From positions 53,649,618 through 53,713,617 of the forward strand of contig CM049317.1 of assembly GCA_026874595.1 (NCBI GenBank): 64,000 nucleotides of DNA, read 5' to 3'. The first letter of the stretch is position 1. Each line of letters opens with the position of its first letter. Origin of the DNA: Sipunculus nudus. Taxonomy: Eukaryota; Annelida; Sipuncula; Golfingiida; Sipunculidae. The notes under the pieces were generated by a model. The model saw only the letters and a program-made list of their open reading frames with translations, ran no database searches and was not told the origin of the DNA. The position numbers and the translations under genes were made by a program. Of this stretch, positions 1-12,444 are shown piece by piece.

Positions 1-149
1 TGCAAATATGGTTTTAGGAGCATCGCACAGTCTGGCCCCAACATGGCGGAGGCTTGCATTCATAGAATGCAGATTTCTAGTTACAAGAGATAAAGCCAAG
101 AGCATCTTTATCAACGGGACTTGGCTTTCTGCAATAGTCACCAATTTTA

Positions 150-1788
150 AATTAACTATTTTATTTCGTTTCATCTTATGTGTTGTAATAAAAACCGGGA
201 CGGAAACTAAAGTAAAAATATTGCATCAACTAAAAAAATCAGGTATACCTATTGCTAGGAGTGCTGAACGCTCACGTAATTGAGTTATCTGGTTACTAGT
301 ATTGACAGTAAAAACTTACAGCGACCAATTTAAAGTCGACCTTCTGTAAACATATTAAAGGTAATCACATTAGCGACAATATCCTTTTTTTCATTCTGCA
401 GATAAAGAAGGCAACGATGTTTTATTTCTCATGATGCAATGCTATTTAATTTGGGCCTCTCGATTCTCGTAGCTAAAGGGGTTTCAGCGGCTTCGATCTA
501 GTCAAGAAAACACGACTTATTTAAATGGTAATGACAGGGTTCAAATTCTTAGAAGGGAAAAAAACCCAACTGTACCTTGGATTCTTTCTTTGATTCAATC
601 GTAAAAAAAAACAGTTTGAAACAGGGCTTACTTCTGTAAAGCGGGGAAGACCAAGCTCCAATAAAGCCATGCAGGCAATGTTTATTAAATCACACTAGTA
701 TTCAGCAATTCTTTATTAAATAAACATTTATTTGTTATCTTATTTATTACTGATGATTACTTATGTTAATGTTTCTTATTATATGTAATTAAGTGCACTG
801 CTATAGTGTCGTCTTTGGATCACTTGGAAAGTTTAAAAGATCATGATACTCATACGGCCATCCATGTTAAAGGATGGCCACAGTGTTCTAATTCCGGAGA
901 CACAGTGACGTTGACGAATTTAAAAAAATGACCTTTTTAAACCTAGTTTTGAATCAAGGAAGGAATTTACTATTTTATTTCATTTTATTTTATTTGTTAT
1001 AATAAAAATCGGGACGGAAACACAATGTAAAAAAATGCACGAACAACAAACAAGACCGGGATGCCTATTTCTAGGAGTGCTGAACGCTCACGCAATTGAG
1101 TCAGCGTCTAGTTACTAGTAACTACAGTGAAAATGTAAAGTGGCCAATTTAAAGCCGACCTTCTGTAAACACATTAAAGGTTATCACATTAGTGACGATA
1201 TTCTTTTTTTCATTCTGCAGATAATGAAGGCTCCGATGTTTTGTTTCCCATGATGCAATGCTATTTAATTTGGGCCTCCCGAACCGTAGCTAAGGGGTCC
1301 CAGCGGCTTTGATCTAGTCAAGAGAACAGGACTTATTTAAATGGTACTGACAGGGTTCACATTCTTAGAAGGGAAAAAGAACATGCCACTAGCAACTGTA
1401 CCTTGGTCTGTTGCTTTGATTTAATCGAAAACACAGTTTGAAACAGGACATGCTTCTGTAAAATGGGGTATACCAAGCGCAAATAAAGCCCGGCAACGTT
1501 TATAAAATCAGACTTATATCCAGCAAGTCTTTATTTAATAAACATTTATTTATTATTTTATTTTTAACTAATGATTACTAATGTTTAACGTTAATTATTA
1601 AATATAAATAAGGATACCGCCGCAGTGTCGTCTATGAACGTTGGAACGTTTAAAAGATCGCGATGCTCAAACGGCCATCCATTGTTATATAAAGGGGGGC
1701 CACAGTGTTCTAATTCCGAAGCTACAGTGACGTTGACGAATTAAAACTAATGACCTGTGTAAACCTTGTTTTAAATCAAGGAAGGACG
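150..1788. repeat. Tandem duplication, two units of about 818 bp
   Basis: Two head-to-tail units, roughly 150-966 and 967-1788, share long blocks in the same order. Examples are the GAACGCTCACG block at 266 and 1082, the CTGCAGATAA block near 397 and 1216, and the block ending in ATCAAGGAAGGA near 954 and 1775. Offsets run from 816 to about 820 with small indels and many substitutions, so the duplication is not recent. No coding frame spans a unit and no terminal inverted repeat was seen. It could be two units of a larger satellite cut by the window edge, or a simple segmental duplication. Confidence 0.8.
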
Positions 1789-2330
1789 GGTAGGAAACAC
1801 ACTGAAGGAGATCTGGAGTAATTCTGGGCATGAGTGAGCACCGAATGGCCGTAAGATAAATCAAGTAAATTCGCTTTACGTTCTTTTTTATCGTTATTTG
1901 AGGAGTAAAACCAGCCATATATAACCAGTACGTGATCCGTCTCCAAGAAGCTCTTTTGAATCAGTGTCTGTTTTCTATTTCTTTAAAATGAATGCATAAG
2001 AAATCGGAACTTGAGTCGTTAGATATAAAATGCTGATTGATGATTATTGATATTAGAATTATAGTGTTGCCAACATGACCTTGGTAACATTTGTTCAACC
2101 CTTTTTATTATAATTTAACCAAAACTATAACTAACAACGAAAGAAGAACTCTATAACAAACAAGAACATTGTTCATGGGCGCAGGTGAATCAAAGCAATC
2201 AATTTATATAAGTTAATCTGAGTAATATGTAATATAGTTGTTCCAAACCAAATGGGTGATAAGTCAAGCGTAAACTTGCTGACATAAATTTATAAAAAGA
2301 AAATATATTTTCCTGCAATTTACTTTATTC
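1789..2330. other. AT-rich stretch, nothing recognised
   Basis: No coding frame, splice-bounded exon, terminal inverted repeat or tandem structure was seen here. Confidence 0.5.
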
Positions 2331-2600
2331 TTCTCTCCATTTCTGCCTCTGTGTTTTATTTTCTGTCATACACACTCTCTCCCTCCCCCCCCCCCCTCCC
2401 TCTCTCTCTTTCTCTCGTGGTCCTTTCATTTATCTTTCTGTCTTTCTTTATATATTTCAACTCTATCTCTCCCTGCTCCATTCTTTCTACAATTCTCTCT
2501 TTCTCATTCTCCCTCTTTTGTAATATCTCTCATATCACTCTCACATACATCTAATTTTTTTCCTTCCCCTCTGAAATTCTCCTTCTCTCAGTTGCTTTAA

Positions 2601-2646
<46 letters not shown>
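2331..2646. repeat. Pyrimidine-rich tract ending in a (TC)n microsatellite
   Basis: About 300 bases are heavily biased to C and T on the plus strand. They include a C run near 2384-2397 and an uninterrupted (CT)n run from about 2603 to 2646. The 67-residue frame across it is low-complexity (Ser, Pro, Leu, Phe) and is not considered a gene. Confidence 0.85.
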
Positions 2647-2649
<3 letters not shown>

Positions 2650-4859
2650 GGATTCTGCAAAAAAAGACCGAAAGCACGACATAAGACACAAATGAACGTA
2701 TTCATACATTTTATTCAAGAATATATGCCAATATCACTCAATTACATCTAAACGACGAAATGAATATATGCCAAGATATATAATAACACATTGGAAATAT
2801 ATGCACAGTCAACGTTTAAATAAGGCGCCTTGTGTTAACATATCACAAACAGTTTCATATTGAACTTGAGTGGTCTACTATTAGGTAGACACCGGGATAT
2901 ATTACCGGCAGTAAAATATGCAGATTCGCATGACAAAGTGGTTTAATAAATTACAAAATATACACTTTTTTTACGGGAACATTATTATATGAGTTCCATA
3001 TAACAATTTGTCAAAATAAAAATAATAAACGCCAAAGTCATTGATGTCTAATTTTAAAATTGTAAAATTTAAAAACATATTTTAAATAATCAGTTCACAT
3101 AGATAAGCGAGAGAACTAAAAAAATATGATAAATATTTATTCTATTTTATATATTGTCTATCTAATATGGAAATGGTAGGCCTAATCCCATTGTATACAC
3201 GGTCGATTGTGACATCACATGGCAATTTTACTAGCAATCAATGAATGTTATTTTAAAAATTAATAAAAATCAATGACCCTAAATGTAAAGAGAAACCAAA
3301 ATATATATAGATTGTCTCATTAACTTCTTTGTCCATGTCATTTAGTTGATACATGATCGCGTAAACAAGGTCAGAGAATTATGTAGGTTCACAACCGTTT
3401 GAGATTCTTAACAAAAAGTACCTAGTCTATGGAACCAATGAGTTTATTAGACATATGTCCATGCGATGCCCACTAAGTGTCGTTCCTTTTGGGTCCACTG
3501 GCGGTTTTGCTGCCATGTGATGCAATTGTATGTCCAAATGGTCGGGCAACTGGTTGCGACTGAACATCAACCAATTGGCTGAGGGAGTTTTGGTCAGGTG
3601 TCTTATGAGTCTACGACCAGTCGGTGACTAGTCACAGACTCTGTTCTGTCTCATTGAGAAGTCTTCATTTGGTCACCAGACAAGTACGATTGAACTGATT
3701 GCTCATGCTGACAAATATGACCTAATTCCTATACAACAGCAAGAACAACAATCTCTTAACGATAAAAAAGTAGGTGACCTTTTGGACTGATCTCGTGAAT
3801 TTAGACTAATATATACTATGACAGTGTCTATAAATCATTTTTTATAGATTTACAAAAATATGATCTTTAAATAGTAATATTTTTTAATCGTTGTACAATG
3901 TAATACTATCTTCTACCTCCGTTAATACCCAAGTACAGTGCATATTTCGGACACCGTTTTTAAAAGTTATGACTTTTTGTTTCAGTTCATTTGCCATAGC
4001 AACAGAATCGTAAGTGGAAGGCAAGTCTAACTATAGGTAGTTTTGGCGGAAGAAGCCCAGGCACTCGGCTAAGGGATTGCCTTCTCTGGAAGAAGCGAGG
4101 AGTGTTAGTTAGTCCCAAGGGTCATTCCGATATCATACCCCATTCAAAATGACGGGTACACATCCGGTTCAAGAAAACCCTGTCCTCAAAAACTGAAATT
4201 AGGAGTATACTGCCTCTAATTAGAACTGTAGTATGTTGTTTGTAAAGCTGCCTGGCTAAGTGCAGCACTTTTATACTTGGATATCTGGGAATAATGGACT
4301 CAAAAACTGATGCCTTACACTTTGACGGTTCTTGAAATTTTCATTTTTATCACTTTAATAGTAATACCTACTAAATGCTTTATACAAAACTCTTAAAAGA
4401 AAAAGTTATGATAATTCCCCACAATTCTTTTCAAGATTACGCTATTATATACATGTAATCTTTTAATAAAGCATAAAAAATAATAATCAGCTGTGACTTA
4501 ATTGCTTTTAAATATACAAGTATTTAAAATAAACGCTCTATTAAGTTTTTTTTTTATATCAATATATATTTGAAGGACAATAATTTAATATTAGCATTAT
4601 TTAAAAGTTGTGTTTATATTCGTGAAGATAGATCAATATTTGCTCACCGGTATTTCGGAAATGATACAAAAATAAACATATCTTCTAGTTCGTCGCAAGA
4701 ATATAAAGAAAAGCTAATTGTACAAATGTTGAACCAATTATTGACTCGTTTATGTAACTGATTACGTCATACCTCGGATGGGCCGTACTAGCGTCATATC
4801 GACCCTCTGACATTACGACCAGATTATTGGCGCCATCTAAGTCTGAGGAACGCATTATA
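2647..4859. other. Non-coding stretch with one possible microexon
   Basis: AT-rich DNA without a recognisable gene. Block 3470-3680 is less AT-rich and has no detected match elsewhere in the window. The only gene-like signal is the splice-site pair described separately at 3986-4009. Confidence 0.45.
3986..4009 (+). other. Candidate 24-nt microexon
   Basis: A pyrimidine-rich acceptor (TTTTTGTTTCAG, ending at 3985) is followed 24 nt later by a consensus donor, GTAAGT, at 4010. The 24 nt have one stop-free reading (FICHSNRI) and preserve frame. Both splice sites are good, but with no neighbouring exon identified this may be chance. Confidence 0.15.
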
Positions 4860-5345
4860 AGGCCTTATGAAAATTTATATATTTTTTCATTTCTGACAAC
4901 GCTTCATGGCCTACAGATACACTGTCAATCAACATAAATCAAACTAATCATTATCATTTTTTGTGAACTTTTTAATAATACCAAATATGAGCGAGAAAAA
5001 TTCTATTTTAATCCACTTTGGTAAACCCTTCGGCATGTTTGTTTTATTTATGACCGCATAAAAACAAGCATGGCTCGCATGGGTTACAGGACGCAGGCAG
5101 CTTGCAGGCGATACAGGAAATGACCCGTTACCATAGAGACGCTGTTTCAGTTTGGGATGTGAGTTCACATGTATACTATTGTGATAATTTATCATTCCTA
5201 GCATAATATTGAGATAGTGGGCCGTTTACCACATATGAATGCAACCTGATGCAGGACCACTGCGACACAATCCTCGATATTACTTGTATCATGACTCGAG
5301 TAGGCTCACCAGCCCAATTATCCGATTGCCTACTAAGTCGGGTTG
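4860..5345 (+). repeat. Dispersed repeat family R450, copy 1
   Basis: This copy shares an ordered series of blocks with 19615-20040 and 23870-24290: a CATGGGTTAC-type block, a GTGAGTTCACATG-type block, a 'GTTTACCAC' block, and a 'CTTGTATCATGACTC' block followed by 'ACCAGCCCAAT'. All three copies lie in the same orientation. No inverted termini, coding frame or poly-A tail were found, so the class is unknown. The frames crossing it are not conserved between copies and are not taken as genes. Confidence 0.65.
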
Positions 5346-8300
5346 TCACGGCTACGGCGAGCCTTGTTAATATAAGAGCTCTTAATCTGTAACAGTGTAA
5401 ATATCCAACCGGCACGAATTGATATTCATTTTTTACAGGACCTATAATAAATATCTTGTCAATGCTGTTATGTACTATTCTACAACGGTACTATTACATA
5501 TGTGATTTATGAAAAAACTTCATTACCTCATGCAATTGACATAACGTCGCAGGGTTTCTTGATATGTCTGGAAATGAATATGATGGTAATCGACATATGT
5601 ATGTATGTTTCAATATTGACCTAAAATTTGATTACATGGTCTGTCAGGCTATATAGCATGTGTGAAGGTTCCCTTAACACACTCATATTGCTAAATGCCT
5701 AAAATTATAATATCTCTAAGTTTATTAATGCAAACATATCGAATTTATCCATATATGAGCAATCGCTTTTTAGTCTGAGGAAAATTCAAATCAGAGAAAT
5801 ACAGAGATGATCGCAACTCATTAAATAAACAAAAGACGTAATACTGCTATTTCTATATCCCTCACGATAAATTCCTTGTCTTTGCCTTATTTATATGATA
5901 AATTCTTATGTTTTAATGCAAAAATGTTAATGAATAAAACACGTGAAAAAAATTCCAGATGTGAACTTATATCAATTAATAAATGAAAAATACTGAAATC
6001 GTAAAGGTTAATCTGAAATTGATTTCATATGAACCCCTGGTAATCTTTAAATGATTTCAGCTTAATGGGGAGTAATTTGAAAGGGAGACGTGTAATATGA
6101 AATAACTGAACTCGAAGTTTCTTATATTTCGTAATCTTTCAGCAATTTTTTTTACTCAATTTCAAACTTCTACAATAATTCATTTCATTGGACGTGGAAA
6201 GAAGAAGTTTGCCCAACAAATACTGCATAAATTGCCGTTAAGTGAAGTCAAGAAATTTTACATAAGGATGTACACATGCGTGTCCCATTTTCTACCTAAT
6301 CCAAAATGTTTTACACCAGAAAATTAGCTTTCCTTGATATATATAATATAAGTTAAGAATCCTTCATAAATTAATTTGGAAGTAAGTGTAAGAGTGAGGA
6401 TATATTGATCACAACATCATATTTTAAAATCGGAAAAAAATAACTTTTAATATTTTTTAAAATTTGGATATTATTCATAGATTCGTTGGGCACCTTCTAC
6501 AAATTCCATGGAGTTTGAAATTCAATCATTAAAGCAGTATAAGACAATGTTTGCACAAAAAACAGACAGACATATAAACCGGGGTGAACACACACATTCT
6601 GCTATTTTTTCTGTTATTAAAAAAATAGTATAAATGTAATTTTTCACTGGTCTGAATTCGTTCTTTACAAAAACCCCGTATTGTTTTTATTTCAATTTTT
6701 TTATATCAATAGCTAGGATATAATAATGTCTCACTGTAATGAGAATTCTTTTCTTTCTCTCCGCTATAATAAGGTAAAATTAATACAAATTAAAATGATG
6801 AAAAAATAAGTATAATCTAAGACTAAGAAAAAATGCATTAAGCACAGATTATACTCGTTACTGAATACTATTGCAACATTTTTCGATAACCTGATTTTGC
6901 ACATATATTACACTTTGGTGCAATAAGGGAAATGGAATGTGATATAAATAACTATATACATTATTCAAGTAAGTACTGCAGATAAAGAACATGCACCATT
7001 ATACACTTTAGTGTAAATACACATGAAGTATATGTGGATAGATAAACATTTGATCAAGCATATATCACAACTTCTTGCAAATTCATTGAGTGTATATACA
7101 TAGGCAGCCTTGCATTGGCCGAAGGTGAAGGTCACTTACTGTGTGCGTACATTCGATTTTCCATCAATTCGTGCCACGCCCTTATTTGTGTATCTAAAAT
7201 GATAAGTGGTATTTATTAACCGAGGCAACAGTCTTTGCCTTTCTACTTTTCATTTACAGCGTATAAGAGTTAGTGGAATGTACACCACATTCAAAACCAT
7301 AGCATTGTTTATTCATCTATGTGCCTGAGTCATTGTGATACAATCGAGGACTTTCCGATGACTCATCGGGCGTCTCACGTTTGCGCTGACGTCATGTGAC
7401 ACCTCAGAGCACGTGATCTGAACTATATTGCTATCATCTCTTATTTATTTCCTAATCATCACATGTTCTACATGTACAACGCTTTCTGTTTGTTTATTGC
7501 TACAAGTAGTTACAGTCAGAAATGATATCCACTTCATTCAATATTCATTCTCCAGATCCTTCACGAACTGATATCAAGATATATCAAACACGGTTGACCG
7601 ACCTGTGTTAGGTCAACTGAATCATTTAATCAGTTCATCATCACAATCATCAAGTTTTTACCCCATAGGATGTCAATATTACAACTGTCACATGTGAGGG
7701 TTCATTCATTACATTAACGCTAAGTTTCAAAAATTGTTTTAAGCTATAAACACCTTTATAGTATGGTTGCCCATATTCCCTTGACAAAAAATCGTACTCT
7801 GTTTACTCATTTGCGGCTTTCAAGGGATGACTTTCAATGTATGACTTATAAATGTCACTACATGTTCTATATCATTGTTCTTCACGCGTCAATTTTGCCA
7901 CAGTCGCACCTGAACTTAATTGATACGTCTCTAAATCCCCAGATCGCCAAATCTCCAGATCTCCAAATCTCCAGATCCACGGTCTTTGAAAGCCATGGAA
8001 GAAGAATAAGTACACGTGAATGTCACGTGATGGTCCTTTACCTGAGCATATAGTGCAAGTTACATGAGTAACGAAGAATATACATACGAATTACATTATT
8101 TTTTTTTAGGTTTTAGATCATTCTAACTATAATGCCTTCCAACTAGATGTACACAGAATGTCACCTGACATTCCAGGCTTCGTTCATCTAACCCACACTG
8201 CAATACTTAATGATATGGGTGTATATAGTGTGTGGTCAACAAAAAAAAAAAAACTCCGGTCAAAAATAACTCTTCTTGAATACGACAGGAGAATCAAATA

Positions 8301-8641
8301 TTGAAACATTTCAATTGATTTTCATAAAAAAACTCAACTGATGTTATATCTTTCTATTGTGCCAGTAGTAATTGCCCACAATTTTCTTCACTGGTGTCTT
8401 TGAAACTAAACTCAGAGACTAAATAGGAAACTAAATATATAAACTGAATGCTGTAAGTTCATATTTTATATGCATGGTTTGTATGATGAATCACACATCC
8501 ATATATACTCTCATTTGGATCGACTTAGTTAGATAGACTTTGAGCGGAAAGTTTAGTTTTAATAAAATCTCTGCAGGATCGGTTTTTTACAACCAAGAAC
8601 AGCTTCTGTAGGTACTTCATGTACACGTTGTCATGGTGACG
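5346..8641. other. AT-rich non-coding stretch
   Basis: No gene or element recognised. A short internal repetition of a CCAGATC/CCAAATC-type unit occurs at about 7938-7978. The 96-residue frame at 7763-8053 contains that simple repeat and has no family signature. Confidence 0.45.
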
Positions 8642-8864
8642 TTAATATCTTTGGCGGGTGGCGGTGCAGCGTCTCCAGGTCGCTGAAGAAGCGGTATCCC
8701 TTTTTGATCTCTGTTGTTTTGAGATATTTTCGTACACGGAGGATGGAACATAAACTTGATCTTCAGGGAAATCGGTTCGCACGGGGCCTCGTCTCCAAAA
8801 CTTGGAGGGTCCCCAGAATTCTCTGACCGACGGCATCGGCATATCACCAGCTTGTACAGCTTTC
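8642..8864 (-). CDS. Candidate 3'-terminal exon, unrecognised protein
   Basis: On the minus strand a strong acceptor (a run of T and C ending TTTTAG, at 8865-8880) opens a frame of about 73 codons ending in TAA at 8642-8644. The frame uses codons of the RNY type and contains the segments VREFWGPSKFWRRGP and DQVYVPSSVYENI. After the A5 run near 8698-8704 a different frame looks at least as protein-like (GYRFFSDLETLHRHPP) and stops at 8631. This suggests a one-base indel, either a sequencing error or a decaying gene. The exon start needs two bases from an upstream exon that I could not place. No family is recognised; it could also be chance. Confidence 0.3.
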
Positions 8865-9762
8865 CTAAAATAAAAGAAAAAATATTTAATCGTAAATTGG
8901 CAACAACTAAATATTAACATGTAATTCATGGACACTTTTAAAAATACCTTTGTCATGTTATGATCCTTTTCCATTTCCTTGAAAATGAAGCAATGTGCGA
9001 CGACGATGAAGATAATATAAAAATATTAATGTCAATATCGGATCACTTGGATTAAGGTTTTACATACAATAATATTAGAGCGATCGAATCTCCGACTTCC
9101 CCGTGTTTCCCAGTTCCAACCGAGGGTCTGGCGGGGTTTCCATCCGGGCAGCTTTCGATACGTAAAATTAAACGCCTTAAACACTAGGTCACATAAGAAA
9201 ACTAGGGTTTTCTTTTGGCTGAATCTGTAATAAACAAGTAAACATCGAGCCCTTGGATGTATAAATACTGCGATGTACATGCAGTACGACGCGCCGTGAA
9301 TGAAAAACCGATAATCTCCGCAAAAAAGACACGTTGTTTGATGACAAAAATACTCATCAAGACTGTTTTAATCCAGCAATCGGATAAAGCAGCTAGCCCT
9401 CGTATGTCTTTTTCGGTTTCCTTCTCTGCAATGTGCTATGGATTTCTTTTGCTGTGTAAAGAAACTCCTGTTGCAGGTGATCGTGACATGCCTCTCTACA
9501 CCTTCTTTGGCCTCGAATGTCTCGAGAAAGGTTGCTTTGGAATATGGTAGTTGGTCACGATAATTAAGAATAATCAGCTGCAATTCCTAACAAGGTGGTC
9601 CAAGATTTTCTATAATTTAATACGACCAATTCCAAATTTTTACACTTTAAATTTTTAAATCTACTTTTTCGTTGATATCATTACCAGTCGTAGAAGATGT
9701 CACAAAATACTGTTTTCTACCTTTTTCCTACGATATCATGGTCATTCGTAAATCATAATTAT
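8865..9762. other. Stretch without a supported gene
   Basis: A minus-strand segment at 9068-9224 has an acceptor-like sequence and a GTATGT donor with one open frame, but it does not splice in frame to the candidate exon at 8642-8864. Open frames at 9257-9583 overlap on both strands and are unrecognised. Confidence 0.35.
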
Positions 9763-10011
9763 GGGAAATGTCCGAGTATGCGCTCTAGTAACTTATTTCT
9801 TAATCAGCTTGAATGCTATTTTTATGCATGTACTTTCTCGTTAACATATGTTGTTTATTTCAATTAATATTGAACAACACAAGAGGGGAAATGTCCAAGG
9901 ATGAGCTCTGGTAACTTATGTCTCAGTGAGCTTGAATGCAATTTTTTTATGCATGTATTATCTTGTTAATATGTTTTGGTTATTTCAATAAATATTGAAC
10001 AACACAAGAGG
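9763..10011. repeat. Diverged tandem duplication, 123-bp unit
   Basis: Two adjacent units share the starts GGGAAATGTCC (9763 and about 9886), a central TTTTTATGCATGTA block, and the ends TATTGAACAACACAAGAG. The offset is 123 bp with scattered substitutions. No coding content. Confidence 0.8.
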
Positions 10012-10814
10012 GTATGCATAAGCACGTCCTATAAATTGGTGGTGTTATTTTTTTTATATTATTTGTTTTTCTTCGTGAACTCATGGATTCTAAAATAGAC
10101 ACTGGGTCTGGGCACATGTTTTATGTCACCTTGTTATCGGGCTGAATAAAAGTACAAATGTACCAACGCCCAAGGAGCAGTCAGCGTCCGTGCTTTCGCT
10201 AAGAAATGTTAGTTCGAACGATCATTCAATTCCCGTTTATAGCCAGTCCATTAGCCTCGCGTACAGAAACAATACGAGGGGCGGAAACGGCCGCCTTGGA
10301 ACTTGCGTGGAATCTCAAGTGGGTCCATTTGCTAACAGACAACACTGTCTCAAGGTGTGTTTAAGGGTCCGTGCGTTGAATTTCACAGAAACCTACTCCA
10401 TGGGCGGAAATACACGAAATCGGGTTTGTGAAGAAAGACAAATCTTGGCGTCCTCTTCGGAGCCGGAGGTCGTTAAACGCCATGAGAATGCTCTGCTCTG
10501 GGATAATGGCATTTGTTTCTTTTTTTAAACATCATAATGAAAGAATAGATAACAGTGAATTAATCAGGGTCAATAAATGAAATCTCAACCAGAGTAAAGA
10601 ATAATTAAATTAGTGGGTTTATTTTATCTGAGGATAGATTGATAGATTAGCCCGCACCAAACTAATAACTTAGTGGAGCCTAATTTATTTGTGATTTAAT
10701 CATTCTAATGATTCATCATGAGAACAGTTTAAATCGATATGCGAATAAAGTCTCATTGCCATTACCAATATTAAACCGCCATCTGTATATTATTTATCAA
10801 GAGACACACATGAT
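10012..10814. other. Block with a 112-codon open frame, no recognised gene
   Basis: The segment 10150-10520 is noticeably richer in G and C than its surroundings and holds an open frame at 10190-10528 on the plus strand. The translation has no signal peptide, membrane segment or domain I recognise, and the frame ends in a T run. It may be an exon, an unidentified repeat or chance. The rest is AT-rich and empty. Confidence 0.3.
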
Positions 10815-11257
10815 TAAATGACATTTATAATGCTACTGCAAAATGAGATTCCATGAAATTGTTTAGATGTGTGACGAACACGTTCACTGATGATTGAATG
10901 GCATGTATAACACTACTGTTAAATAAAATTCCATGAAATGTCTAGATTTGTGACAAACATGTATAATGATGATGACATGACATGTATAATACTACTGCTA
11001 ACTGCGATTCCATGAAAATGTTTTGATGTGTAACGAACACGTTCAGTAATGATGAAATGACATGTATAACACTTGTTACGGGTTTCTCTTTTATTGTGTG
11101 CAGCAGTCTTACATGTGTCTGTGTAGCGCTAGCATTGTCCGTTGCAATCGGACACGCGCGAGCTGGCCCGGCCAACGTGTAGAGTCTTGCGTGTGTAGTC
11201 TTTAGATGTGTGACGAACACGTTCAGTGATGCTGAAATGACATGTGATGATAATGTT
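10815..11257 (-). repeat. About 80-bp tandem repeat forming the LINE 3' tail
   Basis: Units begin at about 10818, 10898, 10977 and 11057 (spacing 79-80) with the shared core ATGACATGTATAA, then ATTCCATGAAA, then GACGAACACGTTCA. The fourth unit is interrupted by an LTR fragment at 11074-11203 and resumes at about 11204. Read on the minus strand, the LINE stop codon (11223-11225) lies inside the first unit, so the array is the tail of that element. The same repeat recurs at 16811-16900 and 17842-17882 on the other side of the LINE body. Confidence 0.85.
11074..11203 (+). mobile_element. LTR fragment inserted in the tail repeat
   Basis: It starts with TGTTACGGGTTTCTCTTTTA and matches the 5' end of the LTR family seen at 36634, including the AGCGCTAGCATT block and the GGCCCGGCC..ACGTGT block. 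It replaces part of one tail unit. Only about 130 bp remain, with no second end. Confidence 0.65.
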
Positions 11258-12230
11258 CGTCCATCGCTTTGAGAAGATGACCATGATGATCAAGGTTTTG
11301 TAGTTGATCTAACTTTCTATGTGTCCGGGGATGACTTGTCAGGCCAATCCGGACACGAAAGAACCTCCAACATGTTCGACACTTGTGATCTGTGGTTGCT
11401 GTTGAGGTAGTTGCCATCCACGCCTTTCGGAGCTCACTTTTCCTTCTGAACTTCGCTATCTGTGCTATCTCGGCGTGTTCTGTACCTTTGTCTGCAGTTG
11501 CACGCCGCGCCGTTTGATCCTGCGCTAGACTTTCCCACGTATCTGTGTTGAGGGAAAGTTTTCAGTGTTGCTCTGAGACTGATCTGTATCGCCTCCGGTG
11601 ACCTCCGATGGATCTTTTGCCAGACATCTTTTTCCACATACAAAAATTGATTTCTGATCTTGTATCTCGGATCTTGTATCTGGCATGCAGCAGACGTGAC
11701 CTCCCATCGAACCGGGGATCGATGCAAGATATTGTAGCTTGATGGGAGGTTGGCACGTGTTAGGACCTCATATCTGGAACTTTGTCGTGCCATCTAATGT
11801 TCATCAGTCAACGGAAGCAGGTGAGGTGAAAGCGATTCTTTTGTTTAGCGTGTCTTGCATAGACAGTCCATTTCTTACAGCCATACAGCAGGGTAGTGAT
11901 GACTAATGCCTTGTAGACCTGGATCTTGAGTTCAAGATGGATGCCCCTACGCTCCCAGACGTTGGAGCGGAGTCTATCAAAAGCAATGCTGGCTTTTGCT
12001 GCTATGCTGTTGACCTCGTCATCCATGTTTTCTGTCTTTGATAATGTGCTCCCGAGATATGTGAATTTGTCAACCACCTTCAGATTTGATCCATGCACCA
12101 TGATGGAGGGTTCATCATATTGCTTTTCTGGTGTTGCATATGGTTGGTGCATCACTTCAGTCCTCTTTTAAGCCCGAGGTTGTCACATGCCCGGGAAAAC
12201 TGGTCCATGTTTTGCTGCATGTCTGATTCT
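11223..12230 (-). pseudogene. LINE 3' half: reverse transcriptase thumb to zinc finger, broken
   Basis: Minus-strand remnant of a non-LTR retrotransposon. After the RT palm (at 16501-16808) come, in order, the SESDMQQNMDQFSRACDNLG stretch, the FTYLGSTLS motif (in 11808-12155), a VYKALVITTLLYG stretch, a degraded 'RRYRSVSEQH' C-terminal region, and a C2H2-like finger (C..C, then IGLTSH.RTH at 11223-11417). Several frameshifts separate these blocks, so the copy is dead. Motif order matches the C-terminal half of RT proteins found in mollusc LINEs; the clade is not assigned. The coding end runs into the 80-bp tail repeat. Confidence 0.85.
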
Positions 12231-12234
12231 GATG

Positions 12235-12444
12235 AAAGTTGGGTCATCTGGAGCGAGCTGTGACCGTGGAGAGCGAAGGTTTGTTTCTCAGTAAATTTGT
12301 CTTTTGTGAAGGATAATTAAAAGTCATAGCGAGGGTGTGCCTCGTGAACATGTTGGCGGAATTCGTGCCCAACATCCGAAATGGCCACCATCCGCCACTT
12401 TGAAATTTATTTATTTAATGGTTTGGACCACAGTACTGTTCAGT
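12235..12444. repeat. Left terminal inverted repeat of the 4.26-kb element
   Basis: About 205 bp that align to the reverse complement of 16288-16496. A second, shorter related block (TGCAGTACTGTTCAGGATATGG) recurs internally near 12710, suggesting subterminal repeats. Confidence 0.85.

Noticed and set aside
9068-9224. Minus-strand segment with acceptor TTTATTACAG, open frame and GTATGT donor, suggesting an exon upstream of 8864
   Set aside because: Its only fully open frame ends in a phase that does not join the open frames of the exon at 8642-8864; no family signature.
10190-10528. 112-codon frame on the plus strand in a GC-richer block
   Set aside because: No domain, signal peptide or splice context; described as an unrecognised block.
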